The notes beneath the pieces were generated by a model. It worked only from the letters and a program-made list of their open reading frames with translations, made no database searches and had not been told where the DNA came from. A DNA stretch of 18,486 nucleotides from Candidatus Thorarchaeota archaeon MP11T_1 (GTDB taxonomy: Archaea > Asgardarchaeota > Thorarchaeia > Thorarchaeales > Thorarchaeaceae): positions 1 to 18,486 of the forward strand of contig PJET01000131.1 of NCBI GenBank assembly GCA_002825515.1, read 5' to 3'. Shown here in pieces: positions 7,309 to 14,552 of the stretch. A program made the translations under genes and the position numbers. The number at the start of each line of letters is the position of its first letter. Within the stretch, counting starts at the first letter, position 1.

Positions 7309-8517
7309 ATGGGACTTAGAAAATCCGGTCATTTCTTGACCCTAATGATGCTCTATCTTGTGACCTTGATAATGCGAGCATCCTTCTATGTAACAATTGC
7401 AGTAATCTCTAGTAATGCATACATGGGGGGTATTCTGCAAGGATGGAGTGTTACAGTTATTCTCATAATCTATCCAATCGCAGAGCTGAGTACAGTTTCA
7501 TTCTTTGGCTCATATAGCGATAAGATTGGAAGAAAACCCATTCTTGTAGCAAGTTTATTCATTACAGGACTAGCAGCTTTTCTGTTCGGGATTGCATCAT
7601 TTGAATTTCTTGCGTACATTCTAGCTGTTCTCTTTGGCATAGGTGCAGCATCAAAGGTCACCACTACGCTCTCAATGATTGCTGACGCTTCTTCGGAATT
7701 CAATCGAGCACGATTAATGGGATATTATGATCTGTCGACTCTAGTGGGACTTGCAGGTGGTTTTGGTCTGGGAATTCTTTTGCTTGAATTCGGGTGGGAA
7801 GCCCATATACTTCTATTCGCTGCGGCAGGAGCTTGCACCATTAGTGGTATCCTTGCACTCTTTCTAATTAAGGAAACTCGAGTGGTTTCACAAACTGAGA
7901 TAAGTATGACTGCTCTTTTAAAGAAGGTTGCAAGCGACCGAAGAATCCAACTTATGCTGCCAGTCTATGTTCCAATAATCTCATTATATGGTCTCATGAT
8001 TTCAAAACTGAAACAAATCATTGAGGAACACTTCTCGCTCACAGAATTCGACATGCTAATCATCTTCGCAATGCTTGGGATTTCACTTATTCTGGGAATT
8101 ATTACGATGGGACATCTCTCAGATCACTTAATGAAAAGAAGACCATTCATTGTTGTGGGTCTTATTGGATTTGGTGCCCTTTCATATATTCTCGTTTCAA
8201 ATTCAGCTGATTTTTCAGCTGTCTGGGCGATTTGGCCTTTATTACCAATTCTTGGATTCATCGCTGGAGCATTTCCTCCTGCTGCTATGGCGTATCTTAC
8301 TGATATTTCAAGTGAAGAAGCAAGGGGAAGTACCATGGGTGTTTATAGTATCTTCTTCGGCTCAGGGATGATCATTGGACCACTTGCAGGGCAAATTGCA
8401 TATGAGTTGGGAACTCTTGTTGGCTTAGCTATCCTAGTAGCAGTTTTAATTGCAATCGCATGTATTGGCACGTACTTCCTTGAGGAGGCAGCTCCTGTAG
8501 TCATCGAGGATAGCTAA
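7309..8517 (+). CDS. Major facilitator superfamily (MFS) transporter
   Basis: This is a secondary transporter of 402 residues with about 12 hydrophobic helices in two halves split by a central loop (about 192-215). The MFS motif A GSYSDKIGRKP lies at 67-77 between helices 2 and 3, and a second copy in the C-terminal half reads GHLSDHLMKRRP (about 267-278). The charged ADASSEFNRAR after helix 4 also fits the family. The substrate is unknown; drug or metabolite efflux is common for this size. The start is ATG with AAAGGAG about 9 bases upstream. It is followed 94 bases later by a six-helix membrane protein gene, perhaps co-transcribed. Confidence 0.92.
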   Translation: MGLRKSGHFLTLMMLYLVTLIMRASFYVTIAVISSNAYMGGILQGWSVTVILIIYPIAELSTVSFFGSYSDKIGRKPILVASLFITGLAAFLFGIASFEFLAYILAVLFGIGAASKVTTTLSMIADASSEFNRARLMGYYDLSTLVGLAGGFGLGILLLEFGWEAHILLFAAAGACTISGILALFLIKETRVVSQTEISMTALLKKVASDRRIQLMLPVYVPIISLYGLMISKLKQIIEEHFSLTEFDMLIIFAMLGISLILGIITMGHLSDHLMKRRPFIVVGLIGFGALSYILVSNSADFSAVWAIWPLLPILGFIAGAFPPAAMAYLTDISSEEARGSTMGVYSIFFGSGMIIGPLAGQIAYELGTLVGLAILVAVLIAIACIGTYFLEEAAPVVIEDS

Positions 8518-8611
8518 ATCACAGCCCAATGTATTATTGGGGCAACAGCAAAGAGTTAATAGAAACGAGGCCAACAGTGCGATAGATACTCCGCTTAGGG
8601 GAGAGTCGAAT

Positions 8612-9241
8612 ATGGTTAGGCTTACGACTATTGGAAACTTCCTTTCTGGAATTGGACTGACACTACTTGGTGTTACTATTGGGCTAAAATACCTACTTGA
8701 ATCACTATCAGCAACTCAGGAGCAAATGCAGTATCCTTTCTACATATGGATTGGAGCGCTTGGAATGTTAGGAGTTGTTTTGATTATCAGCATAATCAAC
8801 ACATTCACAGAAATGACAGGGTTCGTGCATCCCGATGATAAGCTGTTATCTAATATGCTCGTTTACATTCATGCCCTAGGAACTTTGCTCACCTTTGGAA
8901 TGCTTGATGGTATTGATGCGGATCCAGTCACTCAAGGATACTTGTTTGACATGGGGACTATGATTGTGATTGCGTATATTTTCCTCTTTGTGTTTGTATT
9001 CTTTGGGAGTAAGATTGCAGAAGGCGCTGAAACAGGACAAGTGAAGGAAATGACCTCGCGGTTCATGCTGGTTTCACTTGTTTTGGGTGTAATCATGGCA
9101 GGTGTTTACCTTCTATTGAGTGTAATCAAAAACACCTGGTCATATGGTTGGGCTTCAGGAGCTCTGTTTCTGTTGGCAGTAGTTCTAGTTGTTGTAATTG
9201 TATTCTTCTTAGGTAGAAGATACGAACCAGTAGGAGAATAA
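8612..9241 (+). CDS. Six-helix integral membrane protein, unknown function
   Basis: The protein has 209 residues and six predicted helices (about 6-26, 44-64, 78-95, 108-130, 148-168, 174-198), ending in a short basic/acidic tail GRRYEPVGE. No conserved transporter or enzyme motif was recognised. The frame is open back to a TTG at 8537, but those 25 residues are polar and unlike a membrane protein start. ATG 8612 has GGGGAG upstream and begins directly before the first helix, so it is preferred. It follows the MFS gene and is closed by a hairpin terminator, suggesting a two-gene unit. Confidence 0.78.
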   Translation: MVRLTTIGNFLSGIGLTLLGVTIGLKYLLESLSATQEQMQYPFYIWIGALGMLGVVLIISIINTFTEMTGFVHPDDKLLSNMLVYIHALGTLLTFGMLDGIDADPVTQGYLFDMGTMIVIAYIFLFVFVFFGSKIAEGAETGQVKEMTSRFMLVSLVLGVIMAGVYLLLSVIKNTWSYGWASGALFLLAVVLVVVIVFFLGRRYEPVGE

Positions 9242-9252
9242 ATACACAAGTT

Positions 9253-9289
9253 GGATGGGGGTTTCTCCATCCACTCCATCTCTTTTTTT
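9253..9289 (+). terminator. Hairpin plus T-run terminator
   Basis: The arms GGATGG and CCATCC (9253-9272), extended by a G.T and a G-C pair, enclose a short loop. A run of seven T follows at 9283-9289. It sits 11 bases after the stop of the six-helix protein gene and ends the MFS unit. Confidence 0.65.
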
Positions 9290-9303
9290 AATCGTGGAAA
9301 GGC

Positions 9304-9312
9304 TCTTAAAAC
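9304..9312 (+). promoter_or_regulatory. TATA-like box for the HerA-like ATPase gene
   Basis: CTTAAAACT lies about 38 bases before ATG 9347. It would start transcription near 9333-9337, so the message is leaderless from TTG 9335 or GTG 9338, or has a leader of about 10 bases before the ATG. Confidence 0.4.
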
Positions 9313-9346
9313 TAAAAAATCGATAGCATGATGTTTGGTGTTTGAC

Positions 9347-11314
9347 ATGGGTGATAAACTCTGGTTAGGATACAGGCTTGATGAGCAAGGAAAACGAACC
9401 GATGAGAAATTCGAAGTGAGTGTTGATCTCCTTAGAAGGCATGGGGGAGTATTTGGTTCGACGGGATCGGGCAAGACAGTTCTCTCAAAGTGTATCTTAG
9501 AAGAAGCAGCTATGCAAGGAATTCCAATTCTTGCGTTCGATCCACAAGGTGACATCGCATCCCTAATGATACCAGGCGATCCCAAGGAACTTTCGGAGAA
9601 AGGAGTCCCACCTGATAGACTCAAAGAGTATATGGATAAGGTTCTGGTCAGAGTCTACACACCTGCGAGTAGCAAAGGACTGGCCATTTCTATCAATCCA
9701 TTGAAGCTTCCTGATAGAAACGCAGACCAAGATGACATTATTCGACTCCTGGATAACTCAGCAAGAACTCTCGTGAAAGTACTCATGAAAGTTTCAGGCT
9801 TATCGAGGTCTTGGGAAGGAAAGTCATTTGCTGCAATATATGAACTTCTTAGAACAATCTGGGAAGATGAGAAGACTGAGATCGATGAATTATCTGAATT
9901 AGCGGATATGCTAGTTGCAGACAAAGAAACGGTGGGAGTTGATCTTGAACCTTTTATGAAGTTCTCCGAGAGACAAACTTTAGCTACTCGAATAAGAAGT
10001 CTTACAGTCGGTTCTTCGCAACTCCTCTTTAAAGAAGAAGGTGAGATAGATTTCGACTATCTAACACAACCAGTTAACGGTAAGACTCCAATCAATGTTA
10101 TCTTTCTCAAAACACTTAGGAGTGAAGAAGAGAAACATTTCTTCATTGCGATTGTTCTGAATCAGTTATACTCATGGATGTTAAGGCAAGGCTTTACTGA
10201 GAAGCCACGCATGATGATTTTCCAAGATGAAGCAGCTCCATTCATACCTGCAGGGATGAGAGCTCCAGGACCTAAAGAAACATTCCTGTTGCTTTTCCGA
10301 CAAGCACGGAAATATGGGGTTGAGTGTCTTATTGCCACTCAAAGCCCGAAAGATATTGACTACAAAGCATTCGAACAATTCAACACAATTTCAGCAGGTA
10401 GAATTAGTAGCGAACAATCACTCAAGGTTCTTGAACGTATATTAGAGCCAATTGCTGGAGAGAAAGAATCGGAAGAAATCATAACTCAACTTCCAGGCCA
10501 GCAAACTGCTAGCTTCATCTTCTCCTCCGCTGACCTTAAACCTAAAGTGAATCACATAGGGGTTCGTTGGCTTCTTACAAAGCACATCACACTTACTGAG
10601 AAAGATGTCCAAACTCATATGCAAAAGTTGAGGACAGAACAAGAGAAAATACTCAAGAAACTCGAAGAGGAACGCCTAGGTCGAGAAAAACAGGAAGCTG
10701 CCGAGAGGGAGAAATCACGATTAGAGAAACTAAAGAAAATTGAAGACGCAAAGAAAGAGGCTGAACGGAAGCGTCTGGAAGAGGAGAAAAGAAAAGCAGA
10801 TGAAGCAGCACGTTTGGAACGAGAGAAACTTCTAGCAGAAAAAAAGGAGAAATTCAAATCTGCAAAGCCTACAGACAAAGTCTTCGAAACACGAGGTCAA
10901 GCTGGTTTGCTCTCGTATGAAGATATAATCAACGGTTTCGTTGCAAGAATTGAAGCAATTGCTAGGAGAACTTTCGGTCTGCCATTCTTGAAGGAACTGG
11001 TAACACGAGGGGAGCTTCATTATGAGAAATCAATGTCATTTTACTTGACTGAAACAAGAGAAGCTATCAAGCAGGGATTGGCCAAGAAAGTAAAGAAAGA
11101 AGTTACAAGAAAGGGGAAAACTCGAAAGGAAGATTATCTATTGTATGAGTTTGAGTATATGCTCAAAATGGTCATAGATAGTATGGGTATAAAGGAACCG
11201 GAATACGTTGATGAAGTGAGATTAAAGAAGGAATTCGAGCAGATGGTAAATAAGGCTAGTAAGAATAGCTTACTCGAGAGAATAGTCCTTGGTCAACCAT
11301 TTCTGGAGTTCTAG
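9347..11314 (+). CDS. HerA-like P-loop ATPase (DUF87/DUF853 type) with long coiled coil
   Basis: This is a 655-residue ATPase of the HerA/FtsK clade, hexameric DNA-translocating motors. The Walker A GSTGSGKT (37-44), the FDPQGD segment (64-69), the Walker B MMIFQDEA (289-296) and the sensor-like ATQSP (330-334) are all in place. Residues about 416-505 form an uninterrupted Glu/Lys/Arg-rich coiled coil. A C-terminal domain (about 515-655) is helical and basic and may be a winged helix. Only about 30 residues precede Walker A, so the N-terminal HAS barrel of canonical HerA is absent, and no NurA gene is adjacent. ATG 9347 was chosen; in-frame TTG 9335 and GTG 9338 are possible if leaderless. 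It ends 2 bases from a convergent gene. DNA processing is likely but the exact role is unknown. Confidence 0.88.
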   Translation: MGDKLWLGYRLDEQGKRTDEKFEVSVDLLRRHGGVFGSTGSGKTVLSKCILEEAAMQGIPILAFDPQGDIASLMIPGDPKELSEKGVPPDRLKEYMDKVLVRVYTPASSKGLAISINPLKLPDRNADQDDIIRLLDNSARTLVKVLMKVSGLSRSWEGKSFAAIYELLRTIWEDEKTEIDELSELADMLVADKETVGVDLEPFMKFSERQTLATRIRSLTVGSSQLLFKEEGEIDFDYLTQPVNGKTPINVIFLKTLRSEEEKHFFIAIVLNQLYSWMLRQGFTEKPRMMIFQDEAAPFIPAGMRAPGPKETFLLLFRQARKYGVECLIATQSPKDIDYKAFEQFNTISAGRISSEQSLKVLERILEPIAGEKESEEIITQLPGQQTASFIFSSADLKPKVNHIGVRWLLTKHITLTEKDVQTHMQKLRTEQEKILKKLEEERLGREKQEAAEREKSRLEKLKKIEDAKKEAERKRLEEEKRKADEAARLEREKLLAEKKEKFKSAKPTDKVFETRGQAGLLSYEDIINGFVARIEAIARRTFGLPFLKELVTRGELHYEKSMSFYLTETREAIKQGLAKKVKKEVTRKGKTRKEDYLLYEFEYMLKMVIDSMGIKEPEYVDEVRLKKEFEQMVNKASKNSLLERIVLGQPFLEF

Positions 11315-11316
11315 GT

Positions 11317-12003
11317 TTAAGAATTGAAGATCAATGGTTTGGAAACTTTGCAGTCTAACCATTGATCAATCATATCAAGTGTTACTCTTAATGCTTCATT
11401 CATCATGGTTCTTGAAACCACTTCAGCACCATAAAGAAGAACGAGTACTCTTTTACTAGTCTTCGTAATCATAGTCAACTCTGAATCATGAGTGGCATAG
11501 CCAAAACACACAATCTTATCATTATCAGCCACGACAATTTCCCTACCTCGACAAACTATTGTCTTTCCTCCAATTCTTTGAAACACCTCGCCCTTGATTG
11601 CAGTGCGAATGATTAGATCACCTTTCAACTTTGATTCGTCGATTAAACCGATTGGTATCTTATGATAAGCAGATGCAAGGTTGATAATGTCTACAACGTC
11701 AGAAATTCGCCATAAATTTTGACCTTTTAGAACCCTGCGTAGTACTGCTTCACTGGACACACGAAGTTTCGTCGGATCCATCCCGAATGTCCAGTAGAGG
11801 TCTCGATAAGACCGGAAAACTGGGTCATCCTTCGCATCCTCTAGTGTCATGTCAGACCGAATTTCATTGAAAGTTTCTATCTCATACTTTTCGAATGATA
11901 ATGTAGATTGACCAACCCTTAGATCGTCGAGAATGACCATTGCTACACTAAGTCCAGGTCGTTCTACCATGAAACGAATATTCGGTCCTTTTGATTGAGT
12001 CAT
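11317..12003 (-). CDS. Solo B3/4-domain protein (PheRS beta editing-domain homologue)
   Basis: The 228 residues match the stand-alone B3/4 fold of COG3382, related to the editing domain of phenylalanyl-tRNA synthetase beta. Markers include WTFGMDPTKLRVSSEAVLRR (71-90), DVVDIINLASAYHKIPIGL (102-120) and the later EIVVADNDKIVCFGYATHDS (155-174). Family knowledge: in the synthetase this domain clears mischarged Tyr-tRNA(Phe); the role of solo copies is poorly defined, with trans-editing or amino-acid handling suggested. The start is ATG 12003 without a strong Shine-Dalgarno site. A TATA-like AAATATAG overlaps the stop of the preceding HAD gene (about 12056-12048), so it may have its own promoter as well as read-through; the gap is 44 bases. 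Confidence 0.83.
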   Translation of the reverse strand: MTQSKGPNIRFMVERPGLSVAMVILDDLRVGQSTLSFEKYEIETFNEIRSDMTLEDAKDDPVFRSYRDLYWTFGMDPTKLRVSSEAVLRRVLKGQNLWRISDVVDIINLASAYHKIPIGLIDESKLKGDLIIRTAIKGEVFQRIGGKTIVCRGREIVVADNDKIVCFGYATHDSELTMITKTSKRVLVLLYGAEVVSRTMMNEALRVTLDMIDQWLDCKVSKPLIFNS

Positions 12004-12047
12004 GATGGAAATACTCGGCTACCTTCCCTTTGAGTATTGTGAGTTCC

Positions 12048-12854
12048 CTATATTTGCTCAATCAACTCATCTAAAGACTCCACAGTGATTGATGGTGTCC
12101 CATCAAGTTCACCTGATTCAAAAGCCACAATATTTTCGGGGTCGCGCTTAACTAAGATCGTGGTCATTCCTGCTGCATTCCCACCTGCGATGTCTGATTT
12201 TGGATTATCACCAATCATTACAGATTCCGAAACTTGGCATCCAAGTATCTTTACAGTTTCTATGAAAATCTCAGGAAGTGGTTTTCCAACAACGACAGAT
12301 TCCACGCCTGTAGCATGTTCTATTGCAGCTACAATAGACCGCTCACCAATGAAAATATCTTCAGTCCCTAGATAGAGACCAGGATAGTCCTTACTCCCAC
12401 TAAGACAGATTAGTTTTGCACCTTCTTTGACCATTTTGGTCGCAAAATTCAACTCCTGAAAGGTCATTCCTCGATCTGCAGCTACTGCGACAAAATCAAT
12501 TGGTGGATTATTAGTAACGTCTAATCCCCTTGCGACAAAGTCTTCTTGAGCTCCACCTTCTCCAATTACGAAGCATCGTGCTCCTGGGACTCTGTTGTGT
12601 ACATATGCGGCACCTGCAGCACCCGCAGTGAAAACCCGATCAATTGGAATTTTAAAACCTGCAGCTGAAATTGCTTGGTTCACTTGTCTAGAGGATAGTC
12701 GACCCACATTCGTAAGAATTGCTACCTCGTATCCCTTCTCTATCAAAACGTTCCATAACTTCAAAGCATCTTCAAATGGATTTGGATGTTCAACATCATG
12801 GATTAGCGTATTATCAACATCAAAAACCCAAAGTTTCTTGTCACGCAGATTCAT
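12048..12854 (-). CDS. HAD-superfamily phosphatase, NagD/class IIA-like
   Basis: This is a 268-residue phosphatase. Motif I is FDVDNT with nucleophile D12 and acid D14, motif II is LTN (T49), the motif III lysine is in VGKP (K192) and motif IV is GDNPKSD (D217, D222) followed by GMTTILV. The inserted cap between motifs II and III fits class IIA enzymes (NagD, p-nitrophenyl phosphatase, phosphoglycolate phosphatase). The substrate cannot be told from sequence; a small phosphorylated metabolite is likely. The start is ATG with TGGAG about 8 bases upstream. It lies 48 bases after the cupin gene and 44 before the B3/4 gene on the same strand. Confidence 0.88.
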   Translation of the reverse strand: MNLRDKKLWVFDVDNTLIHDVEHPNPFEDALKLWNVLIEKGYEVAILTNVGRLSSRQVNQAISAAGFKIPIDRVFTAGAAGAAYVHNRVPGARCFVIGEGGAQEDFVARGLDVTNNPPIDFVAVAADRGMTFQELNFATKMVKEGAKLICLSGSKDYPGLYLGTEDIFIGERSIVAAIEHATGVESVVVGKPLPEIFIETVKILGCQVSESVMIGDNPKSDIAGGNAAGMTTILVKRDPENIVAFESGELDGTPSITVESLDELIEQI

Positions 12855-12902
12855 GATATTAGCTCCATTTTCATGAATGTGTAGTCACCAAGAAAAAAGT
12901 AC

Positions 12903-13253
12903 CTACTCTTTCTCAAGAAGTGGAATTACACAAATGAAGCGAAATGGTTTGGAACCGTTTGCATTGTCATATCCATGTGGCAAATCTGATGGAACATAGA
13001 CGACATCATCCTTCTTTGCAACTAAGCCTTCAACATCACCAAGAACTTTAGCCTCGCCTTCCAGAACGAATATTTCATGTTCTTCAGGATGCGCATGCAA
13101 AGGAATTATTCCACCAGGTTTTACTTCAAAATGACGCATAGCGTATGTCTTTGCTCCAGTTCTTTTGCCAATCAGCCAGCGCATCATAACATTCTTTGAG
13201 CCAGCCATTTCAACAGGATTTTCTTCTCGTTCCTTGAAACTAATGACATACAC
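12903..13253 (-). CDS. Single-domain cupin protein
   Basis: The 116-residue cupin has motif 1 HAHPEEHE (H53, H55, E58/E60, then G66) and motif 2 VPSDLPHGYDN with H93, so the usual metal ligands (two His, Glu, His) are present. Small cupins of this type may be isomerases, dioxygenases or sugar/metabolite binders; the function is not resolved. The start is GTG 13253 with a strong AAGGAGGT about 10 bases upstream. An ATG at 13260 is out of frame and stops after six codons. It leads the cupin-HAD-B3/4 group and faces the coiled-coil gene across 188 bases. Confidence 0.88.
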   Translation of the reverse strand: MYVISFKEREENPVEMAGSKNVMMRWLIGKRTGAKTYAMRHFEVKPGGIIPLHAHPEEHEIFVLEGEAKVLGDVEGLVAKKDDVVYVPSDLPHGYDNANGSKPFRFICVIPLLEKE

Positions 13254-13441
13254 GATGCATAGACCTCCTTATTTGACCTACAAGTGGAAATGAAAATCAA
13301 CAAAGCAGATTATTAGTATTCGCCTATGGACTTGCAAGAAAAATCACTACTCTCCTAAACAACACAGAAAGCTTAATCTTTAAACATTAGGAAGACCTGT
13401 CATTAAATGCCAGAAAAGATGCCCTCTTCGAGGATATTACA
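13254..13441. promoter_or_regulatory. Divergent intergenic region with two promoters
   Basis: On the minus strand an AT-rich ACTAATAA stretch near 13305-13315 may be the cupin TATA box, 50-60 bases ahead of its GTG and followed by AAGGAGGT. On the plus strand CTTTAAAC at 13378-13385 is a better TATA box; start of transcription would be close to 13407, the ATG of a 12-codon leader ORF. No repeats or RNA genes were seen. Confidence 0.4.
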
Positions 13442-13445
13442 ATGA
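13407..13445 (+). CDS. Possible 12-residue leader peptide overlapping the coiled-coil gene
   Basis: The ORF reads MPEKMPSSRILQ and its TGA overlaps the ATG of the next gene as ATGA. Its ATG falls at the predicted transcription start from the TATA box at 13378-13385, so it would be translated leaderless and feed ribosomes to the downstream start, which also has its own GAGG. Such a short frame can occur by chance; the case rests on placement, not on composition. Confidence 0.3.
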   Translation: MPEKMPSSRILQ

Positions 13446-13966
13446 GCGAAGAAGACACGTACATTAGAGCAAAACTAACAGACATTAATGGAGCTATTGA
13501 GAGACTCACTCAGATGTTGAATAGAATGATTGAGGTCATCTCAGCAATCACTGAGGTGCAAGAAAACACATCAGAGCTTACTCTTGCAGTCAATGTCAAC
13601 ACAGAGAGACTTGATGAAATCATACGCATGGTCAAGGAGATAGAGCTAGGAGCTCCTGTAGCTTCAGGGAGTGGAGGACCAAGCATAGCTGATAAAGGTG
13701 CTGTGTCCAATCTTCAACAGGTTCTTGACACACTTGAAACCCAAGTAAGAGAAGGCGTGATTGCTAGTGATTTAGCTCAGAAGATTAATGAATCAGCAGA
13801 AATCCTCGAAGGCAAGGGAGCCGCAAGTGGAATCATAGTAAAGATGCAAAGATGGACACGAATCCTTCGAACCTATGGAAGAGTTGACACAATAAGTCCA
13901 GCAGATTTGTCTAAACTTAGAGCTGATATTAAAGAATGGAGCAAAGATCTCTCAAAGATGAGATAG
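13442..13966 (+). CDS. Coiled-coil protein, 174 residues, unknown function
   Basis: Residues 8-67 show heptad spacing of Ile/Leu/Met/Val (for example IERLTQMLNRMIEVISAITEV and ERLDEIIRMVKEIEL), consistent with a dimeric or trimeric coiled coil. A flexible linker VASGSGGPS (73-81) leads to a helical C-terminal part (88-174) with a basic middle, KMQRWTRILRTYGR. There is no membrane helix and no enzyme motif. The start is ATG with GAGG about 8 bases upstream, in an ATGA overlap with a possible leader ORF. A scaffold or regulatory role is possible. The next gene, coding for a tail-anchored protein, lies 169 bases downstream. Confidence 0.8.
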   Translation: MSEEDTYIRAKLTDINGAIERLTQMLNRMIEVISAITEVQENTSELTLAVNVNTERLDEIIRMVKEIELGAPVASGSGGPSIADKGAVSNLQQVLDTLETQVREGVIASDLAQKINESAEILEGKGAASGIIVKMQRWTRILRTYGRVDTISPADLSKLRADIKEWSKDLSKMR

Positions 13967-14135
13967 AGGATCTAGTTGCCCGTTTAGTGTGATTTAAGGA
14001 CAAATGATGTTCATTATTTAATGAAATTGGATTTAGCGCGTAAAATAGCATGCTGGATAAGAATCAGTCAAAACTTAATAATAGACAGAATATTGCTCAA
14101 GTAACCCTCTGCCGGGAATAATGAGGTGCACATGA
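13967..14135. promoter_or_regulatory. Spacer with TATA-like box for the tail-anchored protein gene
   Basis: ACTTAATAATAG at about 14073-14083 is TATA-like and would start transcription near 14101; GAGGTG at 14123-14128 sits 7 bases before ATG 14136. A weak 5-bp hairpin near 14003 has no following T-run. A 27-codon frame from 14021 shows no support beyond being open. Confidence 0.35.
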
Positions 14136-14477
14136 ATGACAATACCCGATGAATGGGAGAGTCGAATCCGAGATACAATCAAGGGATTCCCTTCACCACA
14201 TCGTGAAGAAATTCTTCAGCTATGGGATGAATGGCTCAAATCAAAACCAGAGTCACCGCTCTATGAAAACTGGTCTATTTATTCTTCTAAGATAGATGAT
14301 CAAGATGCACTATATACCGACACGCGAGTCTATCTACGGAAAATCAAAAACGAGCTAAGAGAGATGGAGATTCCCCTGAAACTTTGGCAAAAAGTAGCAA
14401 AGACACTTGCTGCTGTTGCGAGTGTGTTTCTGGTCATTTTTCTTGCATTGTCAAGAGCGATGAGAGTGGCTGAATAA
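14136..14477 (+). CDS. Small protein with single C-terminal membrane helix (tail-anchored)
   Basis: The 113-residue protein has a charged, mostly helical cytoplasmic part (1-85), then one hydrophobic helix (about 88-106), and ends with RAMRVAE. This is the layout of a tail-anchored protein, which can only be inserted after translation, for example through a Get3-like pathway. No family was recognised. The start is ATG 14136 with GAGGTG 7 bases upstream; an overlapping ATG at 14132 is out of frame and stops after six codons. The nearby coiled-coil gene may encode a partner, but this is only proximity. Confidence 0.72.
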   Translation: MTIPDEWESRIRDTIKGFPSPHREEILQLWDEWLKSKPESPLYENWSIYSSKIDDQDALYTDTRVYLRKIKNELREMEIPLKLWQKVAKTLAAVASVFLVIFLALSRAMRVAE

Positions 14478-14513
14478 CTGCAACCGTTTCTCACTCGTTA
14501 TAATAGAGCGCCC

Positions 14514-14525
14514 AACTTATATTAT
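14514..14525 (+). promoter_or_regulatory. TATA box for the DHH nuclease gene
   Basis: AACTTATATTAT lies about 33 bases before ATG 14553, so transcription would begin within about 10 bases of the first codons. No Shine-Dalgarno site is seen, so the gene is probably leaderless. A second weaker TATA-like stretch, GTTATAATAG, lies at 14499-14508. Confidence 0.5.
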
Positions 14526-14552
14526 GCATATGTAAACCTTCTATTGGATAAA

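Noticed and set aside
8537..8611. N-terminal extension of the six-helix membrane protein to TTG 8537
   Set aside because: The added residues are polar with no ribosome site, whereas ATG 8612 is preceded by GGGGAG and begins right before a membrane helix.
9106..9624. 172-codon open frame on the minus strand
   Set aside because: It crosses the terminator and is antisense to both the six-helix protein and the Walker A region of the HerA-like ATPase.
9335..11314. Full HerA-NurA DNA end-resection cassette
   Set aside because: Only the ATPase is HerA-like; neither neighbour shows NurA, Mre11 or Rad50 motifs.
14003..14015. Small inverted repeat AATGA/TCATT after the coiled-coil gene
   Set aside because: Only five A/T-rich pairs and no T-run, so it is too weak to call a terminator.
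14021..14104. 27-codon ORF in the spacer before the tail-anchored protein
   Set aside because: No ribosome site and no clear promoter placement; the length is expected by chance.
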